Source of the DNA: a virus
Reading direction: 5' to 3' (one strand)
Length of the DNA stretch: 29,719 bases
IMG/VR virus record: IMGVR_UViG_3300025736_000124
Span: 1-29,719 of that record
Shown: positions 8,857-16,100 of the stretch, piece by piece
Layout: each line of letters starts with the position of its first letter
Position numbering within the stretch: position 1 is the first letter of the stretch
The notes under the pieces: model-generated
The model's input: only the letters and a program-made list of their open reading frames with translations
Told to the model about the DNA's origin: nothing
Databases searched by the model: none
Made by a program: the position numbers and the translations under genes

Positions 8857-9351
8857 CTGAGTATTTGGAAAATAGGTCTGGTCAATGTATGGAGCTGATA
8901 TATTAGCATCATATTTTACAATAGATACTAATTCTTTTATATTTGGCAATCTCCAATCACTATATCCAGCATAGGTCCCAGTAGTACCAATTTGGTCCTC
9001 ACAATAAATCTGGGCATTTTCCCAAGTATAAGTTGTTGCTTTATTAGCAACAGTTTTTTGTTCCCACATTAATCCCGTATTTAAGTCATTGACAATAATT
9101 TCCCCACCTACATCTGTGGTAGAATATCTCAGAGTAGCTCCGGATTCATAATACCCGTCATCTCTTAGCTTAGTGCCATAAGATGTTGTCTGCCCAGTTG
9201 CGTGAACTTTAAAATTTAATGCCTCTCTTAAATGAGCCACTGTAACTTTTTTAGTTGTTGGTGTTCCAGAAACATCTACTAAAGGTAATACATCTGTATC
9301 AGCTGGTACATCACCAATAGCATCCATTTCTGTTATTTTTTTATCTGCCAT
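8722..9351 (-). CDS. DUF1566/Lcl C-type-lectin-fold tail protein, probable DGR target
   Basis: 209 aa. Residues 1-45 are a phage tail-anchor segment (KITEMDAIGDVPADTDVLPL, then TKKVTVAHL), also present as the truncated paralogue at 9376-9525. Residues 80-209 are a DUF1566/Lcl domain with the C-type lectin (FGE-like) fold: DLNTGLMWE, WENAQIYCED, YSDWRLPNIKELVSIV, NNYWSSTT and a terminal YCVRCVRG. Proteins of this fold are known targets of diversity-generating retroelements, and the last 44 codons look like a variable region: Asn is AAC in 8 of 8 cases there but AAT in 8 of 8 before it, and Arg changes from AGA to CGT/CGC. It likely displays a receptor-binding lectin on the virion. No reverse transcriptase or template repeat is seen in this window. 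Confidence 0.8.
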   Translation of the reverse strand: MADKKITEMDAIGDVPADTDVLPLVDVSGTPTTKKVTVAHLREALNFKVHATGQTTSYGTKLRDDGYYESGATLRYSTTDVGGEIIVNDLNTGLMWEQKTVANKATTYTWENAQIYCEDQIGTTGTYAGYSDWRLPNIKELVSIVKYDANISAPYIDQTYFPNTQSNNYWSSTTNPDNTGSALSVYFHNGNVYYNYKSNTYCVRCVRGQ

Positions 9352-9375
9352 AAATTTATTTTTTTTTATTAATTA

Positions 9376-9525
9376 TTATTCTTCCATTAAATACTTTTTC
9401 AAATTAGCTACTGTAACTTTTTTAGTTATTGGAGTTCCAGTTACATCGTCTACTATTACTAGTATGTCAGCATCATCGGGTGTTGCTCCAAGAGCAACAA
9501 GTTCTGTTATTTTTGCGTCTGCCAT
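9376..9525 (-). CDS. Short tail-anchor paralogue of the DUF1566 protein
   Basis: A 49-aa ORF begins MADAKITELVALGATPDDAD and ends with TKKVTVANLKKYLMEE. It is clearly related to residues 1-45 of the protein encoded next (8722-9351): same MAD.KITE start, same D.L...D...GTP.TKKVTVA.L core. It lacks any lectin domain. It may be a real small virion subunit, or the leftover anchor of a second lectin gene that lost its 3' part. It lies 24 nt before the DUF1566 start and 76 nt after the leader ORF of the upstream promoter cassette, so both genes are likely cotranscribed. No Shine-Dalgarno site is visible. Confidence 0.65.
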   Translation of the reverse strand: MADAKITELVALGATPDDADILVIVDDVTGTPITKKVTVANLKKYLMEE

Positions 9526-9600
9526 ATTATTATTTTTAATTATTATTTATTTTCCTATATTATTAAAGGCTTTTGCCCTTTTTTTGTCAAAGAGCAAGAA

Positions 9601-9698
9601 CTATAGCCCATTTATATTAATTATTTTAAAAAAAAGACAAATTAGCCTAAAACGGCTTAAATTCATCTTCATATTTGTATATTATGTATATTTTGTAT
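9601..9698 (-). other. Leader: hairpin plus T8 tract with short ORF (copy 1)
   Basis: Downstream of the promoter at 9706-9719 comes an AT-rich stretch with AATATAC-like repeats, then ATATGAAGATG, the stem AGCC/GGCT (near 9642-9658) and eight T (9635-9628). An ORF from 9672 to 9601 would encode 23 aa starting MKMNLSRFRLICLFFK. It is one base different from the copy at 12376-12493 over 118 bp. It could be an attenuator, a roughly 70-nt RNA, or a leader peptide. Confidence 0.5.
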
Positions 9699-9737
9699 AT
9701 TACATATTATAGCACAAGTCTTTATTTATTGCTATTT
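9620..9737. repeat. 118-bp direct repeat, copy 1 (promoter-leader cassette)
   Basis: This segment matches 12376-12493 with a single difference (C at 9653, T at 12409). It spans the last two codons of a glycosyltransferase remnant, the extended -10 promoter and the hairpin/T8 leader. The near identity between non-coding copies 2756 bp apart points to a recent duplication or gene conversion. Confidence 0.95.
9706..9719 (-). promoter_or_regulatory. Extended -10 promoter upstream of tail-anchor and lectin genes
   Basis: The minus strand reads ACTTGTGCTATAAT: a perfect TATAAT preceded by TGn. It is identical to the copy at 12462-12475. Transcription would start near 9698 and feed the genes at 9525, 9351 and probably 8672. 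Confidence 0.65.
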
Positions 9738-10022
9738 ACTACTCTTTTCGTTCTTTTTTAATTCAGATAATGATTTTTTATCCCATCCATTCACGGGCAT
9801 AAAACGTTCAATAACAAAACTAACTGGATATATCTGCTTAGGATGTTTAAAATTTACAAACTTATCTCTTATATATCTTTTTGTTTTTTGTACTGCTCTA
9901 CCACTCTGATGATAAGGAAAACTGAAATCTGACCCTTGAGTCCTAAACATATGGGAAAACCAAGTTTCCGTATTAACTAAAACTTTTCCTCCTGCCAACC
10001 ATTGAGATAAACTCAATTCTAT
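9732..10022 (-). pseudogene. 3' remnant of a GT2 glycosyltransferase
   Basis: The frame encodes about 96 aa homologous to residues ~231-322 of the glycosyltransferase at 12456-14183: IELSL, KVLVN, (Y/S)HMFRTQG.DFSFPY..., GR.VQKTK.YIRD, KQIYP.S.VI..F.P..GW, and a Lys/Glu-rich end. The homology (codons ATA GAA TTG AGT TTA) begins upstream of any good start and is bounded by a TAA at 10023-10025; the best start would be TTG at 10016, with no ribosome site. The catalytic N-terminal two thirds are absent, so it cannot be an active enzyme. It ends in TAG inside the 118-bp repeat, showing what the 3' end of this glycosyltransferase family looks like without the nuclease fusion. Confidence 0.75.
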
Positions 10023-10062
10023 TTATTTTCAATTTTACTAATTTCATATATTTTTTTTATTA

Positions 10063-11580
10063 TTAAACGTCTAATTGATAAACTCTATAAGAAAAAGTTT
10101 CATTAGTTGCTCTGTAATTAGTTAAATTTGGTATATTGGCTGATAAAGTAAAATCTTCATCTTCTGCTGAAGTACTATCTGAATCTATTGTTTCCCAAGT
10201 ACTACTATTAATATTATAAACTTGTAAATAAACTGTACTTAAAGTTGGAGATAAACTACTTTGACCTATCCAAGTAATATTTGCATAATTTGAAGCTGCA
10301 TCATATTCTTTAAATTGATGTATTCCATATTGAGAAGAAATAACTGTTTGAGCAACTCTAGCTTCATCATCTGTAGCTACATCTGTATAATCTTGTACAG
10401 AATAAGCAGTACCTAAGTCTGTAGCATCAGCAGGTAAAGCAGCTATATCTTCTCTTGTATAATCTTGCCAACCTGGACTTGGACTTGGTGAAGCACTAGG
10501 ACTGATTGAAGGAGATAAAGAAGGAGACAAACTCTGAGATGGACTTTGTGAGGATGATATAGAAGGTGATAAGCTAGGGCTTATTGAAGGTGAGATTGAG
10601 GTACTAGGACTTTGTGAGGAAGATATACTAGGACTGATACTTGGTGATTCACTTGGGCTTATAGATGGAGAAATTGAAGGTGACTCTGAAGATGATATAG
10701 AAGGTGATATTGAAGGGCTAATGCTTGGACTAACAGAAGGTGAAATTGAAGGTGAAATACTTTGTGAAGGAGATTCTGATGGTGAGATAGAAGGAGATAT
10801 ACTTTCTGAAATACTTGGACTTAAACTAGGAGATATTGAGGTAGAAGGAGATTGAGATGGTGATATTGATGGACTTGTACTTCCTCCTCCAAAAGGAACA
10901 TCTGAACTAAATGTACAAGTATTATTATTAGTTAAATCATTATTATTAGTTGTCTCATCTAATCCATCATTATTAAACTTCCAATAAGCTACTAATCCAG
11001 CTTCATCTCCTACTAATTCTTTCTCATAATTATCTTCTATTTCTTGTGCTGTTCTAACATCATTCCATATTCTTACTTCATCAATAAGCCCATCAAAAGA
11101 CTTACTTGAAGCATCTCCTGGATTATAAGCACCTATAAACAGTGGAGCAGAAGAATTATATATATCCGTAGCACCATTCTGAGTCTTAGTACTGTCTACT
11201 TCAACACCATCTATGTATATAATACCAGTCTGTGATGATGCTACTATAGTCCACGCAATATGATGCCATTTTCCTACATCAGTAGAAGTAAATGCAGTGT
11301 CAATTTCAAAAGCACAATACAAAACACTTGCACTATAATATGCAACATATAATTTATCGTTTATATTTATCACAGATGCGAACGCTCTTTGCCCAGCTGA
11401 CCAATCATATCTATTAAATAATGGAAAATTTACTTCAGCAGTTGATGGTAGTTGTTCTAATTTTATCCAAGCTTCAATAGTAAATGAACCACTTAAATCT
11501 AAACCAGTCTGGTCTCCATCAGTTATGCTCCAAGATTGAGAACTAGATAGTTCTAGGTCTGTACTATTAGAATTGGACAT
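10063..11580 (-). CDS. LamG lectin - SPSx repeat - C-terminal domain virion protein
   Basis: 505 aa in three parts. Residues ~5-230 form a LamG/concanavalin A-like lectin domain, with SGSFTIEAWIKL, the pair KWHHIAWTI and IIYIDGVEVDS, and the typical FDGLIDEVRIWNDVRTAQEI and AGLVAYWKF. Residues ~236-368 are the S-P-S-x repeat shared with the giant protein at 5256-8672, including a 101-bp stretch identical in DNA. Residues 370-505 are a beta-rich domain of unknown family (WQDYTREDIAALPADA..., TYLQVYN-like strand, STWETIDSDS). No signal peptide. This build suggests a fibre or decoration protein that binds sugars, with the repeat as stalk. The first 14 nt overlap the end of the HNH gene at 11567-12061. 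Confidence 0.8.
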   Translation of the reverse strand: MSNSNSTDLELSSSQSWSITDGDQTGLDLSGSFTIEAWIKLEQLPSTAEVNFPLFNRYDWSAGQRAFASVININDKLYVAYYSASVLYCAFEIDTAFTSTDVGKWHHIAWTIVASSQTGIIYIDGVEVDSTKTQNGATDIYNSSAPLFIGAYNPGDASSKSFDGLIDEVRIWNDVRTAQEIEDNYEKELVGDEAGLVAYWKFNNDGLDETTNNNDLTNNNTCTFSSDVPFGGGSTSPSISPSQSPSTSISPSLSPSISESISPSISPSESPSQSISPSISPSVSPSISPSISPSISSSESPSISPSISPSESPSISPSISSSQSPSTSISPSISPSLSPSISSSQSPSQSLSPSLSPSISPSASPSPSPGWQDYTREDIAALPADATDLGTAYSVQDYTDVATDDEARVAQTVISSQYGIHQFKEYDAASNYANITWIGQSSLSPTLSTVYLQVYNINSSTWETIDSDSTSAEDEDFTLSANIPNLTNYRATNETFSYRVYQLDV

Positions 11581-12061
11581 AATATTGTGTTATTAGTGAA
11601 TAATATATTTTTGACATTTGTATTTCTTTATGATAAGTTCTTTTATGACATTTACTACAAAGAGTTACACCATTATTTATATCTAACCTTTTTTCTGGAT
11701 AATCTTTAAATGGCATAATATGATGTGCATTTAATTTTTTATTAGAACCACAATCTAAACATCTAAAAGAATCTCTTTTAAATACTTCTCTTTTCCATTT
11801 TTTAGCTTCACTACTGTTTCTCAAATAATGATTAGTAATTCTTTCATTTCTTTTGTTCTGCCAATTATAATGTTTATTACCAGATAAAAAACCTTTTAAT
11901 CCTTTATTCCAAGGAGTAAAACCCTTAGAAAAACCATTATTATTACCAAGACTAGCACAACTTCTACACATTCCAGTTCCTAAATTTTTTCTATACCAAA
12001 AAGTTTTATATTTTAAATATTCAATCTTTCCACATTTCTTACATTTCCATTTTTTCAACAT
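11567..12061 (-). CDS. HNH homing endonuclease with N-terminal zinc ribbon
   Basis: 164 aa. The N-terminus has a zinc ribbon (CKKCGK at residues ~7-12 and CRSCASLG at ~32-39). A NUMOD-like segment follows (NNNGFSKGFTPWNKGLKG), then the HNH core: WKREVFKRDSFRCLDCGS, LNAHHIMPFKDYPEKRLD, NNGVTLCSKCHKRTYH. Both CxxC pairs and the catalytic His-His are present, so it appears intact. It overlaps the LamG-SPS gene start by 14 nt and lies 4 nt after the stop of the small gene at 12066. It is likely a free-standing mobile endonuclease expressed from the promoter at 12462-12475. Confidence 0.9.
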   Translation of the reverse strand: MLKKWKCKKCGKIEYLKYKTFWYRKNLGTGMCRSCASLGNNNGFSKGFTPWNKGLKGFLSGNKHYNWQNKRNERITNHYLRNSSEAKKWKREVFKRDSFRCLDCGSNKKLNAHHIMPFKDYPEKRLDINNGVTLCSKCHKRTYHKEIQMSKIYYSLITQYYVQF

Positions 12062-12065
12062 ATAT

Positions 12066-12368
12066 CTATATTAATTCATTATTTATTAAACGCCAATCAT
12101 AAGTTCTAAATTCTGCTTCTTGTCCATATCCAATGCTTTTAACATATTCATTTTTCCCGTCTTTTTTATAAAAAAATACCTGATAACCAATATTACCATT
12201 AAGACAAAGATATTCGTGAACTTCTATATCTAAATCACCATCTTTATATCTTTTCTTTTGTAGATGCTTAGAATTTTCTTTTATATAATCAGATTGTTCT
12301 TGTTCAAATATTTTTAATTTGTCAAAAATTATTGCACTATACTGTATTTTAATTGTATTTATATCCAT
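12066..12368 (-). CDS. Small unknown protein (100 aa)
   Basis: I choose ATG at 12368 (MDINTIKIQYSAIIFDKLKI). The frame is open up to 12428, adding 20 residues that are the leader-peptide sequence MKMNLSHFRLICLFFK of the repeated cassette; as the same stretch occurs elsewhere without being fused to a gene, the longer start is less likely. The protein is mixed alpha/beta, rich in Lys, Glu, Asp, Ile and Tyr, with no membrane segment and no motif I recognise (notable: YLCLNGNIGYQVFFYKKDG and a C-terminal YDWRLINNELI). It sits between the fused glycosyltransferase and an HNH gene and may belong to the mobile unit. Function unknown. Confidence 0.7.
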   Translation of the reverse strand: MDINTIKIQYSAIIFDKLKIFEQEQSDYIKENSKHLQKKRYKDGDLDIEVHEYLCLNGNIGYQVFFYKKDGKNEYVKSIGYGQEAEFRTYDWRLINNELI

Positions 12369-12383
12369 AATTCTTATTATTTT

Positions 12384-12454
12384 AAAAAAAAGACAAATTA
12401 GCCTAAAATGGCTTAAATTCATCTTCATATTTGTATATTATGTATATTTTGTAT
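12384..12454 (-). other. Leader: hairpin plus T8 tract (copy 2)
   Basis: After the promoter the minus strand carries ATATGAAGATG, a stem AGCC/GGCT with a 6-nt loop and eight T (12391-12384). Here the short leader ORF starting at 12428 is in frame with the gene at 12368 and has no stop between. The predicted RNA to the end of the T run is about 70 nt. Confidence 0.5.
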
Positions 12455-12455
12455 A

Positions 12456-14183
12456 TTACATATTATAGCACAAGTCTTTATTTATTGCTATTTTACCTAT
12501 AAATCTTCCAGTTTTTTTATCCTTAGGATGTGGATTTATTTTTTGAGCTAAACTCATTTTTTGTTTAGCTTCTTCAGAATGATGTTTTCCTAACATTCCT
12601 TTTGGATATCCATTTTTATATACCTTTTTTTTACCTATCAATTTATTAGCATATTTTTGTACTCTAATATCTGTTTCTTTTGTTAATCCTTTATTCCAAC
12701 CAGAATTTCCCATATTTGCTTTACCAATCTTTTCTTTAGTTTTATCTGAGCGAGGTATCCCTTTATTCCAAGGTATATTTCCTTTATGTGCTTCTTTCAT
12801 CTTGTTGATTGATTCTTCAGTATGTTTTTTGTCATAAAAGCCATTACCTTTTCCACTTTGTTGTAAACTCATTTTAGCTAAAGATTCTGAAGTATGTTTT
12901 CTACCTAAATTCGAACCTGCTATTGGATTTAGATTATACATTTTTCGCCATCCAATTTTACTTTTATATTCATCAATAAATTTTTGTTCATGTTTGATTA
13001 AATCTTCTTTTTTACAAAAATATTCTATATTAAAAGTAAAGTTTTTTTCTCCATATTTATTCCAAGCAGATTGTAAATATTTATTTTCATGGTCTTTTCT
13101 ATGCAACATCCTTAGATGTTCTCCAAATCTTCTTGCTAAATTTATTGCCGAACCAATATAAATCTTTTTATTAACTTTATTTTTAATTGAATAAATGCCT
13201 GGTCTTTCTACTTTCATTTCATTTTCTCTTAGATTTTGAATAGCATCATCTTTCCAACCAGGAATTGGTTCAAACTGATATATAACTTTTGATAATGGAT
13301 AAATTTGCTTATCCCATTTATTCTCAAAGAATAAATCTCTTATATATTTTTTTGTTTTTTGTACTGTTCTACCTCTTTGTTCATACGGAAAACTGAAATC
13401 GCCCCCTTGAGTTCTAAACATATGGGCATAGAATGTGGAATGATTTACAAGAACTTTATGTCCTAATGTTCTTGTCTTTAAACTCAATTCTATTCCTTGA
13501 TTTCCCCATGAACCAGCCCTTTCATCACACACTTCATATTCCCAATACCTCTCACGAGTACACATGAAAAAACTTCCTTGTAAACTCATAGTTTCAGTAA
13601 AACCTGTTTCTAACTCTTTTTTATATTTATCTGTTTTCTTATAAGCATTAAAATATTGAAAATGAAAATTTGAATCGAAACAATAACTCTTGCTTTGTGG
13701 ATTATGTTTTCCTATCCATTTCATCTGATGTCTTATCTTATCGCTAGTACCACAATCTGGACATATTGTTGGTGTTGGTCCTTGATATTTCTTCCAACCA
13801 CATTTCCAACATTTCCAATCAAATGCCCATAGATTACGCATAATCGGCACCATCATGACGTCATCACCCATCTTCTTAAATCCTTCAATCATTTTAGTAT
13901 CAAAATCTTTATCAAATGAACAGTGGGCATCACATTTAGCCACATACTTCGCTCGACTCAATTTAACTCCTAAGTTTGTTGCGGCTCTTTGTCCTATAGA
14001 CTTTCCTACATAAATTATATTTACTCTATCGTGTTGCGGTATCTGGGGATTAGCCCATTTGCCGTCTAAAACAGCTATTATCTCTGTGTCTGGTCCAGTA
14101 TTTTCAAGAAGGTCTTGTATAGTTCGAGCTAGGAACATTTCTGAATTGGCGGGGATGATTACTGATAATAAATACTTTTTCAT
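12456..14183 (-). CDS. GT2 glycosyltransferase fused to GIY-YIG/NUMOD3 homing endonuclease
   Basis: 575 aa. Residues 1-~322 are a GT-A glycosyltransferase of the GT2 clan: LLSVIIPANSE, VLDG, a CDAHCSF motif (D85, H87) like the DxH metal site of polypeptide GalNAc-transferases, TMSLQGSFFMCTRE, WGNQGIELSLKT and HMFR. A zinc-ribbon insert lies at C125/C128/C141/C144. At residue ~325 a GIY-YIG nuclease begins: PGIYSIKN (328-335), YIGSA (342-346), Arg351/352 and Glu in KHEQKFIDEY (~399), then several NUMOD3 modules (HTSESLAKMS, HTEESINKM, HHSEEAKQKMS). The glycosyltransferase part is full length. Comparison with the remnant at 9732-10022 shows the family normally stops just where the nuclease begins. 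Likely a homing gene inserted at the 3' end in frame; the enzyme may still be active. Confidence 0.85.
   Translation of the reverse strand: MKKYLLSVIIPANSEMFLARTIQDLLENTGPDTEIIAVLDGKWANPQIPQHDRVNIIYVGKSIGQRAATNLGVKLSRAKYVAKCDAHCSFDKDFDTKMIEGFKKMGDDVMMVPIMRNLWAFDWKCWKCGWKKYQGPTPTICPDCGTSDKIRHQMKWIGKHNPQSKSYCFDSNFHFQYFNAYKKTDKYKKELETGFTETMSLQGSFFMCTRERYWEYEVCDERAGSWGNQGIELSLKTRTLGHKVLVNHSTFYAHMFRTQGGDFSFPYEQRGRTVQKTKKYIRDLFFENKWDKQIYPLSKVIYQFEPIPGWKDDAIQNLRENEMKVERPGIYSIKNKVNKKIYIGSAINLARRFGEHLRMLHRKDHENKYLQSAWNKYGEKNFTFNIEYFCKKEDLIKHEQKFIDEYKSKIGWRKMYNLNPIAGSNLGRKHTSESLAKMSLQQSGKGNGFYDKKHTEESINKMKEAHKGNIPWNKGIPRSDKTKEKIGKANMGNSGWNKGLTKETDIRVQKYANKLIGKKKVYKNGYPKGMLGKHHSEEAKQKMSLAQKINPHPKDKKTGRFIGKIAINKDLCYNM
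12462..12475 (-). promoter_or_regulatory. Extended -10 promoter inside the 3' end of the GT-GIY-YIG gene
   Basis: The minus strand reads ACTTGTGCTATAAT, an extended -10 box. It lies within the last codons (KDLCYNM) of the upstream fusion gene. It would drive the genes at 12368, 12061 and 11580. Confidence 0.65.
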
Positions 14184-14189
14184 ATTATT

Positions 14190-14927
14190 TTATTTTTCTT
14201 TTGATAAGTCAAATATTTTCTTTAAATCCCATCCTGGTATATCTTCTTCTTTTATAGTTTCCCAATTTTCTGGTTTACGCCTGAATGATTCCATCGTAAT
14301 TTTTGGTGAACTGAATGTCCTACCATGTCTGATGTCAATATTCGGTAATTTTGAATGCCATACTTCACTTTTATCATCTGAGAACCCACCACGTCTTTTT
14401 CTCTTTCGACCAGGCTCATATCCCCAGATTCTAGCTTTTCTGGGTTCCCTACTCCTTATATCATCAAGTCCCCAGTCTTTTATTTTAATTTGTCTTTGAT
14501 GATAATGGTCTAAAATGAACTTCCTATTTGCACACATGCATGACAGAGGTAACATACCATCATATCTAATAGCGATGCCATCTCCACCATAACGCCACCT
14601 CCAAACATTTGAATTATAAAAAAATACATTATCCTTAGTTGGCGTAAACAAGAAATTTTCGTAACTGTAGAGAACATCATGCTCTGTCATATAAACATAA
14701 TCAGCAGTACTTTTCTCTAAAGCTAAAACAATCTGGTCAACCATAGTTGGATATGAGCGAAGACGATTTTCGAGTACATAATTCTCACCAAAATCAATCG
14801 GTTTTAATGATACAGATATAATTTCTCCTTTAAAAGCCTTTTTAAGTTGTTCTCGACAAGCTTTTATTATCGGATGTCCCTCAATACGATTGTCTGAATA
14901 ATATATGCAACCAATTTTTTTATTCAT
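14190..14927 (-). CDS. Glycosyltransferase-like protein (non-GT2)
   Basis: 245 aa. It starts IGCIYYSDNR, then has KGEIISVSLKPIDFGEN, a helix VDQIVLALEKSTADYVYMTEHDVLYSYENF and CMCANRKFILDHY. The EHDVLY string looks like a DxD-type nucleotide-sugar site in a GT-A fold. It is clearly paralogous to the protein at 16628-17263, which shares IISVS.KPIDFG.N, an A..KF/YV....E.DVLY..E.F.F.P stretch and a C-terminal HG segment. Residues ~165-180 are very basic (EPGRKRKRRGG). It lies 6 nt upstream of the GT2-nuclease gene in the sugar-modification block. Which sugar and acceptor it uses cannot be told. Confidence 0.6.
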   Translation of the reverse strand: MNKKIGCIYYSDNRIEGHPIIKACREQLKKAFKGEIISVSLKPIDFGENYVLENRLRSYPTMVDQIVLALEKSTADYVYMTEHDVLYSYENFLFTPTKDNVFFYNSNVWRWRYGGDGIAIRYDGMLPLSCMCANRKFILDHYHQRQIKIKDWGLDDIRSREPRKARIWGYEPGRKRKRRGGFSDDKSEVWHSKLPNIDIRHGRTFSSPKITMESFRRKPENWETIKEEDIPGWDLKKIFDLSKEK

Positions 14928-14943
14928 ATAATTATATAATTAT

Positions 14944-15561
14944 TTATTCTTTAATCCACATCCAACTTCTTCGTCTATCTCTAACTTCTCCTGGTTTAGT
15001 TTTTCTACTTCCTAAAATATAATATTTTTTTATTCCTAATAATCTAGCACAAAGGTCTACTGCAAACTTAACATGACAAGCTCTAAGACCATAAAAATCT
15101 CTTCCTTGTATTGCATAATCGTGCCCTGATAATACTCCTCCACTTTTTAACTTACGATGCCATTCATATATATCTTCTATGATATATCTAATAGCGTGGT
15201 TACTATCGATATAAACAAAATCTAAACTCTCATCTTCAAAATCTTCTATAGCTTTCATTGATGTTTTCTTGACAATTTTATAGTCATATCCTTTTAATTT
15301 TTCTTTTGTTTCTCTAAATAATTTATTATAAGGAAGTTCTTTAGGATGTTTTCTATAATTTTTATAATTTATCCAAGGGTCAATAGCATATACTTTTAAT
15401 CCAGCTTCACAAAGTTCTCTTGTATATTGTCCTCTATAAACACCTATTTCAGCTCCTACTTTATAACCTCTTTCTTTAAAAAAATTGGGTAAATCATCTC
15501 TGCCACAATTAGGTATTTCTATACGATTACCTTCTAATTTAATTCCATCTTCAATTTTCAT
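14944..15561 (-). CDS. Class I SAM-dependent methyltransferase (Methyltransf_24-like)
   Basis: 205 aa. Motif I is GAEIGVYRGQYT (residues ~36-47), followed by an acidic strand end YAIDPW (D61), then a helix KLFRETKEKL, an acidic FEDESLDFVYIDSNHAIRYIIED (motif IV region) and a GGVLSGHDY strand. This is the common pattern of phage and bacterial Methyltransf_24 enzymes often placed in sugar clusters. Its start ATG overlaps the TGA of the upstream gene (ATGA at 15558-15561), so the two are translationally coupled. Substrate unknown; given the neighbours it may methylate a sugar. Confidence 0.75.
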   Translation of the reverse strand: MKIEDGIKLEGNRIEIPNCGRDDLPNFFKERGYKVGAEIGVYRGQYTRELCEAGLKVYAIDPWINYKNYRKHPKELPYNKLFRETKEKLKGYDYKIVKKTSMKAIEDFEDESLDFVYIDSNHAIRYIIEDIYEWHRKLKSGGVLSGHDYAIQGRDFYGLRACHVKFAVDLCARLLGIKKYYILGSRKTKPGEVRDRRRSWMWIKE

Positions 15562-16094
15562 AGGTTTGATAAGTCTTTTAAGTTGCTTAAAATAGTTGTT
15601 CTAGGATAACACTTAGTATCGTATCTATATTTAAATAAAGGAAATATCTCTGAATATTTATAATGCCAATCATTTTTATCATCTGTATCGTGAACAACAA
15701 TGTAATCCGCATTATTAGCTAATCTTCTTATTTCTTCTTTTCTTCTTGGTCCTGGTGCGTGGTCTACTAATACGACACTCCAATGCTCTGATAAATCTAA
15801 ACTATCCCAATCATTTATATCTACAAACTTAAATGTATGATAAGAAGGATAATCATTTACTAATTCTCTTCTATCTTCAAATTTCCAAAAGTCATTAAAT
15901 TCTGACTTACTTTCACAAGATACCAATTTACGCTTCTTATCAAAACAAGCCCAGTGTAAATATGGACTAGAGAATAATCCCATACCTAGTTCCAAAACGG
16001 AACCATCTGTCATATTCATAATTTTCATTAAGATTGGTAGATGAGAACCTCCTCCTATGTGTGTATGCATATTTAAACTATTTATTTTAGACAT
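15558..16094 (-). CDS. Methyltransferase-like protein
   Basis: 178 aa. A Rossmann-type motif LELGMGLFSSPYLHW (residues ~34-48) is followed by KLVSCESKSEFNDFW, where E marks the SAM-ribose position, then WSVVLVDHAPGPRRKEEIRRLANNADYIVVHDTDD and a YPRTTILS end. This fits a small class I methyltransferase or a relative without a fully typical motif I (LGMG for the usual GxGxG). The gene starts 6 nt after the upstream methyltransferase gene and ends in an ATGA overlap with the next. Substrate unknown. Confidence 0.6.
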   Translation of the reverse strand: MSKINSLNMHTHIGGGSHLPILMKIMNMTDGSVLELGMGLFSSPYLHWACFDKKRKLVSCESKSEFNDFWKFEDRRELVNDYPSYHTFKFVDINDWDSLDLSEHWSVVLVDHAPGPRRKEEIRRLANNADYIVVHDTDDKNDWHYKYSEIFPLFKYRYDTKCYPRTTILSNLKDLSNL

Positions 16095-16100
16095 ATTGTA

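Larger units (their letters stand above)
12376..12493. repeat. 118-bp direct repeat, copy 2 (promoter-leader cassette)
   Basis: Same 118 bp as 9620-9737 with one mismatch. Here the upstream end of the repeat lies inside the last codons of the glycosyltransferase-nuclease fusion gene, which reads through it in another frame and stops at TAA 12456-12458 within the repeat. The downstream end lies just before the gene starting at 12368. Confidence 0.95.

Noticed and set aside
9620-9737. Phage attachment site or insertion sequence end for the 118-bp repeat
   Set aside because: No integrase, transposase or terminal inverted repeats accompany it; promoter and leader content explain it better.
12369-12428. 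20-residue N-terminal extension of the small gene at 12066-12368
   Set aside because: The extension is the leader sequence of the repeated cassette, which elsewhere ends in a stop before the next gene; I keep ATG 12368 but cannot fully exclude the fusion.
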